The notes beneath the pieces were generated by a model, which worked only from the letters and a program-made list of their open reading frames with translations, had not been told where the DNA came from and searched no databases. From Macrocybe gigantea (lineage: Eukaryota; Basidiomycota; Agaricomycetes; Agaricales; Callistosporiaceae): a DNA stretch of 64,000 nt. The stretch is taken from positions 62,001-126,000 of the forward strand of contig SJRY01000050.1 of the NCBI GenBank assembly GCA_011319805.1, read 5' to 3'. Below, one piece after another: positions 34,738 to 47,198 of this stretch (positions are counted from its first letter, which is position 1; each line of letters begins with the position of its first letter). The position numbers and the translations under genes are program-made.

Positions 34738-35358
34738 GAACCCATAATCAAAAAAGATCGTTTTGCTCTGACTCTCTTTTTCCTTCCCTTTTTCATTCGC
34801 TCATCTTTGCTTGTATCTAGAAAATTAGTTTAGAAATGCAAGGAAAAGAGAGATATCCCTAAATGGATGCTCTCTCTGAGCAGTGCAGAGAGAGCAGTGA
34901 GGTAGAAGGCTTCACGTGAAGTTGGAGACACGTCCGAAGCCGCTCCGCATCAAGGAGCACTCTTGGTGAGCTCATACGATAACGAATTACAAGCCTTTCG
35001 GTCGCTTTCCGTTTCGTTGACACGTTTCGATAAGTAAGGTTCTAGAACTTAGAGTCATTGACGTGCACCCTTAGCGTTCTAGAATCGTCCGAGCTCGTCG
35101 TCTTTAGGTCAAACACGAATCGATTGTCGATATTAGAAGAAGCACACAGTCAATCTCGCGAGATCTGATGTGGAAAGTTGACGAGAAAGCAAAGAAAGTA
35201 GCAAGGTAAACAACGAAGCAAAGGGCTTTGGTGCCGAGTCTAAAACCGTGAGGCGTCCCTTGTGCGACTCTCCGGGCACAGACAAGTCAGTTGTCACGGG
35301 GATCTGATATTAGACGTCAAGTTATTTCCGAGATTGAGTGGGATTGCGAACGACCGAC
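34738..35358. other. Intergenic region, complex I gene / F-box gene
   Basis: About 620 bases between convergent genes with no supportable ORF. It contains a perfect hairpin (34869-34895) and two TTCTAGAA palindromes (35040-35047 and 35077-35084). Confidence 0.5.
34869..34895 (+). repeat. Hairpin-forming inverted repeat downstream of the complex I gene
   Basis: GCTCTCTCTG and CAGAGAGAGC, 10-bp perfect arms with a 7-nt loop, 132 bases after the stop codon. It could fold in the 3' UTR or be chance in a low-complexity CT/GA stretch. Confidence 0.6.
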
Positions 35359-36469
35359 CTAGGTCAGAAAATCGATCGTGTCGCTGCCCGTGACCTCAAA
35401 GTCCAGTCCTGCTTGGCGACACGAATCCCGGAATTGGCTCCATTCAGATGCATCGCGCCATCGCCATGAAACCACCCGGAGGCACAGCAGACGGCATTCC
35501 CCTCTTTCGACGCACTGTAGCAGCGGTTGGATGTCGGCAAGGCAGAGACCGTCTGGGACCACGGGATCCACCAGTGCAAGCGTGCGGAGGCTACGGGGCA
35601 GGTGTTGAAAGAGAATCGGGGTATATGTGCCGGGGCCGCAACACAGATGTTCGAGATTCGAGAGGCGCTGGACGAAGGTGTCGAGAAACGGCAGGGGGGA
35701 CTTGTCCAACGCTCCAATGGAAAGACGACGTAGAGAATGTCGATGGCGGTCGAGTGCGTCGATCAGCTTTTCCGCGTCGAGAAGGCTGATGTCCGCTATG
35801 GTGAGGTCACATCTGGCTAGATGCGGAGGAAGGTTTGCTAGGATGTATGGTAGCTGGGGAATATTACGGGCGGCGACTATGCTCAGGCGTTTGAGGCATG
35901 GGGTGATGTCCCCGATGGCGATGTCCTCAGTGCACGGCACGAGGATGCTCAGACTTTCCAAGGCTGGCATCTCCATGCACCGTTGCAGCACCGGAGCATA
36001 GTTGGCGTAAAAGCCAGTCACAATCAGACGTCGAGTAGTCCATATGGCTGGGTAGGTTAGAAGATGATCGCATACCACAGAGGTTGGAACGTTCCTGAAC
36101 GTGATTTTCTGGATGGTATAGGGCGAAAGAAGCGATATCCAATCCAATAGACGTTCGAGACGTTTGATGTCTGTAAAAATAGACAGCTGCGCCTTGATGG
36201 TCATAGATCGTATCCGCGCTCTCAAGTCAGGACGTGTGCGCATCGTCGACGCGAATGCCCGATGCATAGCGATCAGTTAGATCCAGAAACGGTTCCTTGT
36301 ATAGGGATGTCTCTGCGGCTGGAAGCCAGTCTCTGCAGACCAGCGAAGTCCTCGCGAGGTCGTGGAGGGAGAGACCGTCGAAGACACGAAGCAGGATATC
36401 ATAATTCCACCTTTCTGTCTTGGCGATTCTCGGATTTGAAGCATCAGGATGAGAGCTTGATATCGACAT
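35359..36469 (-). CDS. F-box protein (distinct from the 18-28 kb family), one apparent frame break
   Basis: Minus strand, ATG at 36469. N-terminus has a clear F-box (WNYDILLRVFDGLSLHDLAR then TSLVCRDWLPAAETSLYKEPFLDL). The conserved continuation MHRAFASTMRTRPDLRARIRSM, with LRR-like helices after it, lies in another frame that opens at 36265. Dropping one base at about 36266, or adding two, joins the halves; as written, the first frame ends in DDAHTS. The second part runs about 300 residues to a TGA at 35359-35361 and includes repeats such as HLARCDLTIADISLLDAEKL and RLSNLEHLCCG. Substrate adaptor of an SCF ubiquitin ligase is the usual role. Because other genes nearby show the same defect, error is as likely as inactivation. 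Confidence 0.7.
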
Positions 36470-37045
36470 GCTTGACGGCGCCACAGAATGAAGACAAGTA
36501 AGAATGTACCACAGTGTTCTTTGGATGTTTCACACAGGCAACCAATTGACTGTCTTGAAACTCTGGACCAATGACCGTCTTGTCTGCCTCTGCCAGACCA
36601 CCTTCACGAAAGGATCGAGAGCTGGATTCACAGGCAACCGAAAACTCAATTCCAACCCACACAACGCCCACCTTGCCCTCAAATGACAAACATAAAGCCG
36701 GGTGGATATTGATACTTTCCGGTACACTGTTCTTAGTATGGAAGATGAAACGATCAATGCCATTCGAAGAGCAATGGTCAGTTTCCAGCTCATAACAACA
36801 TGGTACAGTCTCTATTCAAAGCAGTTTACCAACTATCGGCTGTTATGTAGTTGGATGTATCATCGGTACTTGCAAGGTCGAATCAAATCTAGACTGTTTA
36901 GCACGACGAAATAGACGCACTTCTGTCAAATTCTTGATGACAGGATTCTTGCTATATCGCTTTCAAGGGTTGCATGCCCGGATACAGTGGACAAGGGTCG
37001 AAGCAATCAGTACAGTGTTTTATAATTCCAACCGTTATCATCGTC
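36470..37045. other. Divergent promoter region, F-box gene / CK1-like kinase
   Basis: About 575 bases with no supportable gene. Confidence 0.45.
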
Positions 37046-38307
37046 ATGGGAACGCCCAATACTACGTTATCATATCGGCTGGAAGCCTACATCGGGTCTG
37101 GAGGATTCGTGAGCACATTTCAATCTGTCTGGAGCACAGCTGACTAGTCCCAGAGCCGTGTCTACAAAGCGGTTGAGGTCGACACCGGAAAAACGGTCGC
37201 GATCAAAAAGTCTCGTGTTTCACAGCGTGTCAAACGAACCCACCTCCGGTATGAAGGTCGAGTGCTTCACCTGCTTCAAGGTCATCCCGCAATTCCGGCC
37301 GTATACGGTTATGGCCATCTGCGTCACTTTGAACATCTCGCAATAGAGCTGTCGGGTTTGGACGTGATGAAAAGGAGGTCGGCTGACACGGCACGTCTGT
37401 CGGTGAAGACGGCGGTCCACATCGTTCAGCAAGTGGTGCGTTATGATATGAGATTGCGAATGGTTTCGCTGAGCAACAGTTTTGATAGCTCTCTGCATTG
37501 CAGCACGTTCACACTAGCGGTTTTGTCCATCGCGACGTCAAGCCCGAAAACATCCTTTGCTCAGCTGTCGACGACTCCAAAATCATGCTCATCGATTTTG
37601 GCATCGCTCGGCGCTTCAAACCTGCGCTATCCCAGCCACCGCCGTCAAAATCGTTTGTCGGTACTGTGAAGTGGGCAGGTCTCAATGCCCACGATGGGAT
37701 AGGGGAGTATGCGAATCTGCTCCGTCTTCCGGATATACTGACGTGGTCTCTCACAGAGCTCGCGCCCCGCGATGACCTCGAATCGCTCGCTTACTCTGCT
37801 TTATTCCTCCTCAATGGCCATCTCCCTTGGTTTCGCTACCATAGCAGCATGAAGCCTATCCGCGCACTCAAAGCGTCACTCTCGCGAGACTCGCTTCCCT
37901 CCCTGATCATTCCTTCTGAATTCTGGGCTTTGTTAGAACACAGCCGAAGCTTGAAATATCACGAAATGCCGGATTATGCTATGTTACAGAGCATGTTCGA
38001 CGCTCTAGCTCAACGAGTGGGTTGTGTGCCAGGCGAAGCTCTTGAATGGACCAGCACTTCTTTTTTTGATGCTTCAACTGAAGGTCCAGCGCCAGACGAC
38101 GAGGACAAAGTGGACGAAGATGGAGACGAGGCAAATGGCGATAGGACGTCTAACGAAGAATTTTCCGACAGTTTTTCCGGCTACGAATATCCCTGGTCCA
38201 CCCTTCACAATGCACGCGATCGTGATTTGACGCTTGGAAAGGAAGAAACGGAATTGGCGGACAGCTGCATCCCTGGAATTATACATGTATCTGAAAATCT
38301 GAATTAA
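37046..38307 (+). CDS. CK1-like serine/threonine protein kinase
   Basis: ATG at 37046. Exon 1 and 2 join to give the glycine loop GSGGFSRVYKAVEV, then VAIKKSR with the ATP-binding Lys and LRYEGRVLHLL. Exon 3 begins LSALQHVHTSGFVHRDVKPEN (catalytic loop HRD...N), followed by LIDFGIARRF (DFG) and FVGTVKWAGLNAHDGI, the CK1-type substitute for the APE motif; an in-frame intron of about 48 nt (near 37708-37756) precedes APRDDLESLAYSALFLLNGHLPW, equivalent to the CK1 RRDDLESLGY block. The C-terminus is acidic (PDDEDKVDEDGDEANGD). Stop TAA 38305-38307. All catalytic residues are present and the frame is open. Fungal expansions of CK1-like kinases are common in basidiomycetes; substrate unknown. Confidence 0.8.
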
Positions 38308-38881
38308 GCTGCCTGCGGCATTGATTGCATGCGGCCTCCAGCATTTAAGGCAGAAACTGCCAGTTCTCTCATCGCGACTCGTTTTCCAGGACGCATCCCA
38401 GCATTTATTGAAGATGCCGTGTTGAATGTATCTACCATAAGTGGACGCGATCAACTTTTCCAATAAGCTTGAAATGGGGGCACAAGTGCCCCAGAGCACC
38501 GGATCAAGCACTGGGTATCATGGACATAGTGAACAAAAAGGTATTGTAAGGCGTATGAACGAAGAGAGACAGATTACTTGAGACAGCAGCCTGGTTACTC
38601 CGCAATCCTGAGCAAAATAGGAGAGTGAATGAAGATGCCATGATATTACAAAATCATCAATGTATCTTCGTGAAACCGTGCTCCACGAAATGGACCAGGG
38701 GCATAGAAATCATGTCACAACGTGAAAGATCGTCGCGTCGTTTCCATTGCGCTTAAGGACCGGAGAACATTCCACCGGCCCTGGTATCATAATGTCGTTC
38801 GCCATTCAACGAAGGTCTACAATTTCCAAAGGAATATCCTTTATCGATACGTGGCCCTTATCCGCATCCTGAGTAGGGTAT
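38308..38881. other. Convergent intergenic region, kinase / AMSH-like gene
   Basis: About 570 bases, no supportable gene. Confidence 0.5.
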
Positions 38882-41758
38882 GTCAACCAACAATGTAGAC
38901 TTTAGAGCAGAAAGGACGAACGGTATATATTGGCAGATCAGGATGTGGATGAAAGGCTTCCGTAACCGTGCAGTTTAGCACGGTCTTCAGTCCTGGAGGG
39001 TCTGTCAACCGGAATATGCCATAACTGTTCGAGATTAAAGCGTGAGCATTCGACACTTGAAACAAATGAAATGAAGAATAACTACTTTGGCTCCGATTTA
39101 GGTGCGCAGACGACCGCGAAGGACTCCGGAAGCATACGCTGGAAGCCTGAGTGCGTGTGCAGATCAACAGAGGACATGAAACCTATTGGTAGCGTTGTTA
39201 ACAAGCGGCAAAAATAGAATATAACAGAACATACATGATTGGGAAGGATGTGTATGGATCTGTCGTTCAGGTAGTATCGTTAAAACCGGGCCATATAAGT
39301 GTAAGAGAGTCTGCTCACCCATCCGAGAGTAATCATGCTCCTTTCTTCTGTGAACTGCATGACCAGCTCTTCTTCATCCATGGTGCACGTATCGCTCGTC
39401 GAATGTTGCTTGGGTATCAGAAGAGTGGTGACGACAAACTTGTTGCCTTTATCCTTGCCGAGCAACAGTCCACACGTCTCGAGGTTCATGTCCGTGTTAG
39501 CCTTAGCGATGTTAGCAAAGCGGGGGAGACATTCTCTAGGCAGACTGATTTTGCGCAGAGGAGGGTGGCCGGAATGCTTCTTCACTGCGGTCGAAGTCGA
39601 TGTGGCAGGCGGTTTGAAGTGGGCACTTGCAGGGAGTCTTGGAGGACCAGGAGTTGGGGTTGCTGAAGAGGCTGAAGGGGGCGGCTCGGGTACCGGTGGA
39701 GCAGGTCGAGTCGGGCCTGGATAGTATGGCGCTGAGGGGAACGATGCCGGAATTGAAGGGTGATTGCCAACCGGTGGCTGAGGCATGCCTTGCACGTAAG
39801 GCTGAGATGGTGTCGGGAGCATGTTGGATGGGTACAAGTTCTTGGAGGCGGTATTCGACGTTTCGGGTGGGAAGTACAAAGATGAGACGGCACCCGATGG
39901 ATAGTACCAATTGGTGCCATTTTTCTCTGACGGCGAGGTGAACATCGAGCTGGGCGACGGCGAGTAGCCTTGTGTCTTCTGATGTTGCGACATGAGTGTC
40001 GGATAGTTGATTCGGGTGCCCTCCGGTGGCGGAGGCGATGTGGTCGTGACAGGAAGAGGATAGGCAGGACTAGATCCGCAGCGTGAAAGAGGGGTGCAAA
40101 ATAGACAGATAACCGTAAGGATCCGCAAACGCCTGATACACGTGTCAGTAAACGCACGCACCTTCGCCCGGGTTGCCTCGTTGGCGTCTTCATATTGTCC
40201 ACGACATGTCTCGATTTCCTGCGCCGATTGTTGGATGCCTGGACCACCGTCTCTGAATCATCAGAATCGCCATCATACCGCGTCGGGCTTTCCAGCGGCA
40301 TGATAGATGGAACTTCACCAACAAATGACGACGGCCGCGACTTGGGTGGTTGAGGCGTCGACGCGCTATGAGGATAGGCAGGGGTGGGCGTGGAAGAGGA
40401 CTGGTAGAAAGATGATGACGGTGTCGATGCGAGAGACGAGGATGTCGATGTAGACGACGAATATGTCATGGAAGGGGTCGAGATGAGGGACGATGACGAC
40501 GTGCCGCCGCGACCGTGAGGCCAGGATTGTTAGCTGCGATGGTCTGCCTGACCGCCTTGGCTGCCTCGTCTGCCTCTTGCTGGCGTTTCATGATGCCCTC
40601 CTGCTCCCTCTTCCTCTTCTCTTCCCGCTTTCTGACGATTTCCTGTTCCCTCCGTCGCATTTCCTCCTGCTGCTTGTCATACCTGTAAAGCGCGTCTTGT
40701 TTTCTAGAGCCAGTAATCGATGAAGATGAAGACGATACAGGAGTGTTTTGCGCTCGGGTCTTGGAGAATGTATAGTCATCACCGCCAGCTTGTGCCCGAC
40801 CTGCCGCTACCCTGGCCGCGTGCACGGCTGCGTCCTTCTTTCTCTCGGAGACGATGTTGGCGATGTTATCTAGCATTTGCTGATGCTCCCGCTTGTCCTC
40901 CTCCTTCTGCGCACGAAAGGCCTCCTGTTGCAGTCTCCATTGCGCCATCTCGCTCTCTAGCTCTTTATGAGTCTTCGCTTGCCTCTGCATCTCCTTCTGA
41001 TAGTCTTCGGCTGACATCGGCACTGATGCGACTTGGTAGTATTGCCCTTGCGGCAGCTTTGAAAGATCCAGTTCGGAGCTGTGTGATCCGTTTTGGGTTG
41101 CGTCCGGAGGTCGGGTCGCTTGAACACCCGTCAAGTTGGCGTTCTGCGCCTTCACCCAATCGTCGTACCGTGCGATGAGTTTGGGCTTTAGCTGAGCGAG
41201 CTGATCTAGGATGTCTTGTCCATTCTAGCCAAAATGAGAAAGTGTGAACATTTCGTCAATAATACGCAAACCAAAACGTTAATGAGCGCTGCGCATTATG
41301 CCTGTGCCCCATAGGATAGGAGACGTTCGATAGCCATTATGGAAGGGCCAGGCAGCTTCGATGTAACTGCGATATTCGTGAAGCAGGAAACACATGTGAT
41401 GAAAAAAAGAATATGAAGAAAACGAGATCGGATGAGGAATACAAACCAGGCTGAGGTTATGTCTCTGTATCGAAGTGAGCATGGTGTGGTAATCCGGATG
41501 TGTTGGCAGTTTCTCAAGGATGAGCGAAGCTGCCCTAGCGAAACACACGAAAGCCGTCTCCATGTCGCCTTCGCCTTGCCTCTGCTTGCCCTCGCTACGG
41601 TGCTTTTCTGCTAAACGCAGGTAATGCTTCAGCGGCTTCGCCGGGTCCCAGTGGTTGTCAATCACTCGTTCGGCTAATTCAGCGATAGTAGCTGGCTGCC
41701 TTTGTGGGCTACCGGTTGGCTGTTGGACATGTGGCGTCTGAGAAACGGAGGAATTCAT
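38882..41758 (-). CDS. AMSH/STAMBP-like JAMM deubiquitinase
   Basis: Endosomal deubiquitinating metalloprotease specific for Lys63-linked chains in the animal family. Minus strand, ATG at 41758. N-terminal USP8-dimerisation/MIT-like helical domain ([14 protein letters not shown]...[36 protein letters not shown]), then a charged coiled coil ([20 protein letters not shown]) and a long Ser/Pro-rich linker. The C-terminal MPN+ domain holds [15 protein letters not shown] and the complete JAMM zinc motif [14 protein letters not shown] across an intron at about 39230, with [13 protein letters not shown] after it. Stop at 38882-38884. Around 40505-40512 (NPGLTV, then RGGTSSSSL) one base seems to be missing; otherwise the reading frame is consistent. 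Catalytic site looks intact. Confidence 0.88.
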
Positions 41759-42802
41759 GGTCGGAATAGCGGTGTAAGACGCCGAACTGCAGTCGCAGCA
41801 CAGCGATCCATATCGTCCTCAGAGTCACGTGAACACAGCCCAGCCAATGGATGAGCAGCATCACGAACTGTCTCGCAGATTCTATGTTCTACAGGCTATA
41901 AGGAGGAAACGCAAACGATCTAGAATACACAATGCAGTAAATTGGGACCTGCACTGGACAAGCCCATAGTTGTTGGATGAAGATGATAACGGAGGTGGTG
42001 GTGGCGACGGACTTGTGTTCAATTCGATTTAATTATAAGCGGATATGTATCAGGTCTCTTGACCTGCACAGATGTGACGGAGCGCGTCATCGAGCTAACT
42101 TGGATGCTGAAAGCGGTCAACATCCACAGCAGGCATCGCAAAGTCTGTTGCGCTAGACGGATATGCAATCTTAGAGTTTAAGCAGAGCTTCGAGCTATCG
42201 AGAGGTAGTCGAGACAAGCTTTTGTCTGGTCTCTCAATTGGGCGCCTAGCAGGTGCACGTATATGGCAGACATTGGCGGAGGCGAATTGAAGTCATTGGG
42301 TTTGAACTCCTTGATTTTTTGTTTAGTTTCTCAACAAAGCTTGGCGTCAGTTCCTCTTGTCCGCAGCAGAACCGGAGGCACATGGTCCAAATCTGATGGG
42401 ATTCTTTGTCACAACCTTAGTTTCAGAATGAATCTCCTTCCTTTGGTGGTCATAACATTAAAGGTGGCATTCTCGATGTGCGCAAACATGTGAATCTTCC
42501 GAAAAGAATATGGACCATAATGATATTGCCCATTGTCTTGTTCCTTCGATCCCCATGGATGTCGAATAGCTGAGAAGTCGCCGGAGTCCTCACGATCGTG
42601 GAAGACATCATGTGTCCATTCCTAGCTGAATATTCATGGCCTAGTTCGGCGCTTCGCACCAATTTGATGGAAAGAGAAAGTATCATATATAGGTGCTTGT
42701 GGAGTCGCTGAGTGAAGCCCACGTTCTCGCCAGAAGATAGACTGGCGATACCACCATCGGACTCAAAATCTCTTATTTGGCTCAAGTTTGGCAGCGACCT
42801 CA
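41759..42802. other. Divergent intergenic region, AMSH-like / GT90
   Basis: About 1 kb. I see no supportable coding region, tRNA or repeat. Confidence 0.5.
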
Positions 42803-45221
42803 ATGGAAAATAGACATCAATACTCGACACGTCCATGGAGCGAATTGAGCACCGTCGCGAGGCGCCTTCTAAACAGACTATCGTCTCAACACGCTCCTGA
42901 CCCTGATATCGAGCGGGCGACCAGCGGATACGACGGCGAAGGCGACAACATGCGCTTCAGGCATAAGCGCAGCTATGCATTAACAATTTTTGTCGACAAG
43001 AGCGGATACATCTTCCTTTTCTGCGTCGTGGTCGCTTTCATGCAGGCTGGCCTCTTTGCGGGTCACGAACACAAGCTCCTAACATCATACCGTGATGCTT
43101 CGCCGCCTGTCGAGGAATCATGGCTTTCCGAGGCGTCCGCAGCCCTTCCATTCTCGAGAGACGTGCGACCGAAGAGCACGGTCAAGGAGCATCCTATTCC
43201 GAAACTCATGGAGGACGCGGAGGAAAAGTATCGGAAGAAGTTAGCAGGCCAGAGCAGAACGTTGAGGGCTGCCGTCACAGAATATAAACGGCGCTATAAG
43301 CGCGACCCGCCAAAAGGGTTTGATGACTGGTGGAAGTTCGCTCAAGAGCATGGGGTGAAAATGGTTGACGAATACGACGGGTTAATGAGAGATTTAGAGC
43401 CCTTTTGGCAATTGCCAGGAGAGGAACTTAGGAGACGCACGTTGCAGGTCCGTCTCAGTCAATCTCTCCATAACGTGTAACGGTGTCAACAACTCAAACC
43501 TCAAATAAGGTTGGAGAACTGCCATCTATCGACTTGGTCCGTCTGCAGGACGGCGAATCGTCTATTGTCGATCTGCACAAGGACTTTGATGATTCAGAAG
43601 GCAGCGCTCGGGCTGACGGTTTCCGCTCCATGATGAGAAAATTCCAGGACAAAGTAAATAATCTCCGTTCGTTTCCGTGTTGAATTCTTAACGAACGCTC
43701 ACCTCCCATTAGCTTCCGGATATGGATTTTCCCATTAATCCAAGGCTGAAGGACGCGTTCTGGTACCATGGGAGCATCGCCTATATCCAAATCTCACACA
43801 CCAAGACTCGTCAGGTTCGTACTCACCGCCCGAACACCATGGCCACGCTTCATTAATGCTCTGACTCAGACGGAATCGACGCCATGCTCAACGGGCCTTT
43901 CAAACCAGACTGGGGCAATGATGGCAACGTCTGGGAGGCCTGGAGGCGGACATGCCATCCTCGCTCACCTGCTCGACGCCTCTTCTCATCGCTTCGCAAT
44001 GCCTTCGCCAACCAAATGACGAACTACCTGTCGAGCACGACTTCCGGCCCTGGAAGCGACTTCTCGTTCGTCAGCGAGACAAGCAATTCTATTGACTTTT
44101 GCTCAAAGCCCTACGCACACTACACTCAAGGGCACTTCTTCTCGGATTGGAGGACTATCCCGGCCTTATACCCCGTTTTTAGCCCTGCAAAGGCAAAAGG
44201 GTTTTTGGACATCAAGATACCAAGTCATTATTACTATGGGAGCACTCAGAGGTATACCTATGGATGGGACCCGATCAACCTGGAGTTGAAAGATGTAGAC
44301 GATATGGATGTGCCGTGGGAGAAGAAGCAGGACAAGGTATTTTGGAGGGGTGCGACGACGGGCGGAGGTAGCCATCCTCCAGGATTCTCCGCTCAGTACC
44401 AAAGGCATAGGTAAATGCCCACACCATGGAGCAAGCCCACTCTAACATGCGCGACAGATTTCTCCGAATGGCATCCGACAAGTCGACCTCCAACGAACCG
44501 TCACCTTTGCCTATCCTCCGAGCACGACGCAGTACATCTCCACAGGTCCCTGTTTTGCGCCTGAATGAAGAAATCATGGACACCGCTTTTGTCAAAGCCG
44601 TTGCTCCAGAATCCTATCCGGGCGGTTTGGAGGCGCTCACCAGCCTGCATCGATTCGGTGATGCCGTCCCGCTGGGAGAACACTGGTCGTACAAGTATCT
44701 GATTGACTTGGACGGCATGAGCTACAGCGGGAGGTTTATGTCATTCCTCGCTAGCGATAGCGTTCCTGTGAAGGCGACGGTGTACGAGGAATATTTCAGT
44801 GATTGGATACAACCTTGGTGAGCTTGGAGAAGTCCCTTACTTGATCTCTTAACCTATTTGCGAACGCAGGGTTCACTTCATTCCGATATCGTCCACGTAC
44901 AGAGAAATATACAACATCCACGGGTACTTTTCGGGACCTACGCAATCTGCTCTCGATGCGATCAATTCGACAATGGCGCACCTGCCCTCGAAGAAGATGA
45001 GATCGGTAGAGGGTGATAGGCGGCTGCGGAGGATTGCGAGGGCGGGGAAGCAGTGGAAAAAGACGATTGGCAGGACAATCGATATGGAAGGTGCGTGCTT
45101 TTGTATCACGAGGCGCATACCCTGTCCTCACTCCTCTTGGTCAGTGTATGTGTACCGACTATGCCTTGAGTGGGCGAGGCTCTGGGCAGATGACCGCGAA
45201 GCCATGTCATTCTCGCTATGA
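42803..45221 (+). CDS. GT90-family (CAP10-like) glycosyltransferase
   Basis: Type II membrane glycosyltransferase related to cryptococcal Cap10 and fungal xylosyltransferases; Golgi location likely. ATG at 42803; basic cytosolic N-terminus, one transmembrane segment (YIFLFCVVVAFMQAGLFAG, about residues 70-88), stem, then KRDPPKGFDDWWKFAQEH, a family hallmark. Catalytic-domain blocks: LVPWEHRLYPNLT, KGFLDIKIPSHYY, KKQDKVFWRGATTGG, FLRMAS, PLGEHWSYKYLIDLDGMSYSGRF, DSVPVKATVYEEYFSDWIQPW and VHFIPISSTYREIY. Last exon ends WADDREAMSFSL, stop 45219-45221. Near 43742 (FPINP to KAEGRVLVPW) one base appears missing. All else joins by normal short introns. Function in capsule/glycan or glycolipid assembly; exact sugar unknown. 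Confidence 0.87.
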
Positions 45222-45594
45222 AAACGCATTGCTGCTCCGTCGGAGCATAGAAACAATCACGCTCGTTCCTTGCTCCTTTCTCTCGCCCCTATGGACGCTT
45301 GTCGCATAATAATCTGTTTCCCTTGCTTTCTCGATAGAGCCATAATTGCATCCTCCTCCCATCCTTTTAATCCGCTGTTCCGAGCACCTCTCTTTCACCC
45401 TCGATCTTCCTCTCACAACACACTATCGATGCACATGTACCAACAGTACCCTTACAGTATAAAAGCATTTTTTTGTTCGACCTCGATGCTAGAATATCTA
45501 GTCTTGGCGATCTCAAATGGGTCGGATTAATGCAACTCATAACTTCATTCCTGAACTAACAACATGCAAGATAGAAACGCGACGAGACAATGAA
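45222..45594. other. Convergent intergenic region, GT90 / APH-like kinase
   Basis: About 370 bases, pyrimidine-rich, no gene. Confidence 0.5.
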
Positions 45595-46515
45595 TCAGAA
45601 AGTAGCCTCCAGAACGTCTACAAGACGATTGACGGCCCGTATCTCCTTTGTGCGGCGCTCACTAGGAAACACCTTTCGAAGGACATGGTCCCACCCTGGA
45701 GTGCGATATGGTTGCTGGTGCATCATGCAATACTCCCAATAAGAAGGGTAAAATCCAGCCGTCGCCCAATCCACTATTCCGGTTATGGTAGAGCCACTGA
45801 CGACGATGTTCTTGGGCAAGAGGTCGCCGTGCGTAAAGTGGACGGGAGCGTTGCGCGGGAAGTGGGAGAGCAAATCTTCGGTGTACTTTTCGGTGCAGAA
45901 GAGTAGGAGCAGATCGCGGAAGTAATCGACGAATTCGCCGGCGGATGTGAAGGCGTGCTTTGGAGAAAAAGGGAAACGGAAGTAGAAATTGGAGTATGGG
46001 CTGCCGTCGACCGATCCCAGAGTCCTGGACTTGACGTGCGCCATCTGCGAGAGAAAGGATCTTAGCTGGTTGGCGATGTGATCTAGCTCTTGTGGAGACA
46101 TGTTGTCGATGACTTTATCCAGGGCGACTCCTGGACATCTCTCCATGCAGATGTACCAAGCAGAAGCGGGAGTCGGGTTTTTGTCATCGAAGGGGTTGAA
46201 AGTGACTTTGCGTGGGATAGGCGGATGGTGAAGCACCGCTGGCACAGGCAGGCAAAGATTGAGCTTTCGAGCATAGCGCATCGAGAGGATCTCGATGGCG
46301 AGATTTTCCCCTCTCCATTTTATAATAACACCAGGACTGGGGCAGACAACTCTGCAGTTCCACGTCTCATAAAGCACCTCTTGGACAGTGAATATGTCTT
46401 CGGGCGTCTTTGGTAGCCACAGACTAGGTTGAGCTTTTTTGTGTGAGCATGAAAGCATTAGTAAGTCAGCTTCGAGTTTTGTGGATTTGTTTTCTGGGAA
46501 CGTTTCTTCTATCAT
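45595..46515 (-). CDS. APH-fold phosphotransferase-like protein
   Basis: Minus strand. The domain is that of aminoglycoside phosphotransferase/choline-kinase-like enzymes, widespread in fungi and not evidence of antibiotic resistance. Visible motifs: GVIIKWRGENLAIEILSMRYA (nucleotide-binding lobe), MERCPGVALDKVI, the Brenner motif HFTHGDLLPKNIVV (catalytic Asp) and GIVDWATAGFYPSYWEYCMM (metal-binding Asp). Stop at 45595-45597. The first ATG in frame is at 46515; the conserved part begins only at about 46430, and a 5' exon splicing in just before LWLPKTPEDIF is possible, so the start is unsure. Substrate unknown. Confidence 0.75.
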   Translation of the reverse strand: MIEETFPENKSTKLEADLLMLSCSHKKAQPSLWLPKTPEDIFTVQEVLYETWNCRVVCPSPGVIIKWRGENLAIEILSMRYARKLNLCLPVPAVLHHPPIPRKVTFNPFDDKNPTPASAWYICMERCPGVALDKVIDNMSPQELDHIANQLRSFLSQMAHVKSRTLGSVDGSPYSNFYFRFPFSPKHAFTSAGEFVDYFRDLLLLFCTEKYTEDLLSHFPRNAPVHFTHGDLLPKNIVVSGSTITGIVDWATAGFYPSYWEYCMMHQQPYRTPGWDHVLRKVFPSERRTKEIRAVNRLVDVLEATF

Positions 46516-46737
46516 ATGCCCACACAACTCGCGTTCCTTATTTGGTCACTTCATAAACCAGCTTGCTCGCCACAAACGCTCTCTTTCAACAACTGACCAA
46601 GATGAGTTCTTTGGTATTGGATAGCACAGTGGGCCCTTCTCTTCGTGCAAGGCCCTGCTCAACTCATCACCATTCAGCGCCAAAAGCCGGCCAAAACTCA
46701 CAAGCGAACCAGAGCATCGACGAAGGCAATAATAAGG

Positions 46738-47198
46738 ATGATGCTTACGGTGCTTCAGGATGTCAGCGAGCGTTTCGACGCTATGGGTGCCGTCTTGGAC
46801 GAACAACGTGATATCACCCACAGGAAATTGTAAAACAATCGAACTGCAAATTCGAAAGCTGAAGAGGGAGTCGGCACGACTTCAGAATGTCGCAGACCCG
46901 CATCGGTTGGTGGCAGTTCCGTTCCAGGACGGCAGCTGGCCTCCAGACGTGAGTGGATCGCGCGGCCATTTGCAATTTTAGCGTCTAGCGACAATCCTCA
47001 CAGCATGACCTGCCGCCGTTGCGAAGCGTGGATGATATCCTTAATCTCCCTGCGGACGAGCTTCAGACGTATGCCCGCCTTTACGGTGAAGAGATACCAA
47101 TCCCAGGGATTCGATCGGGCAGCTCCCTGCGCACAGACTTGGAAAAGGCAGTCTTGAATGGCGTTGGCGTCGAATACATCCCCTCATATTCCACGTAG
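46738..47198 (+). CDS. Mug135-like C-terminal-domain protein (small, start uncertain)
   Basis: Short gene recognised by its C-terminal pattern: a coiled-coil region (SERFDAMGAVLDEQRD, then IELQIRKLKRESARLQN), followed by RLVAVPFQDGSWPPD at an intron and DLPPLRSVDDILNLPADELQ ending GVEYIPSYST (stop 47196-47198). The order coiled coil, V-x-F-x-DG-x-x-P, LPPL-S-x-x-I-x-x-LP resembles the Mug135-like family common in basidiomycetes. Around 46834 the two coiled-coil halves are in different frames and one base must change to connect them. ATG 46738 is a guess; further 5' exons are possible. Function unknown (fission-yeast relative is meiotically expressed). Confidence 0.5.

Noticed and set aside
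45595..46515. APH-domain gene as an antibiotic-resistance gene
   Set aside because: Fungi carry many APH-fold proteins of unknown substrate; the spliced context and neighbours give no sign of a resistance cassette.
46546..46821. Minus-strand frame as first exon of the APH-like gene
   Set aside because: It begins with GTG, not ATG, and overlaps the plus-strand coiled-coil exon of the Mug135-like gene, which has better support.
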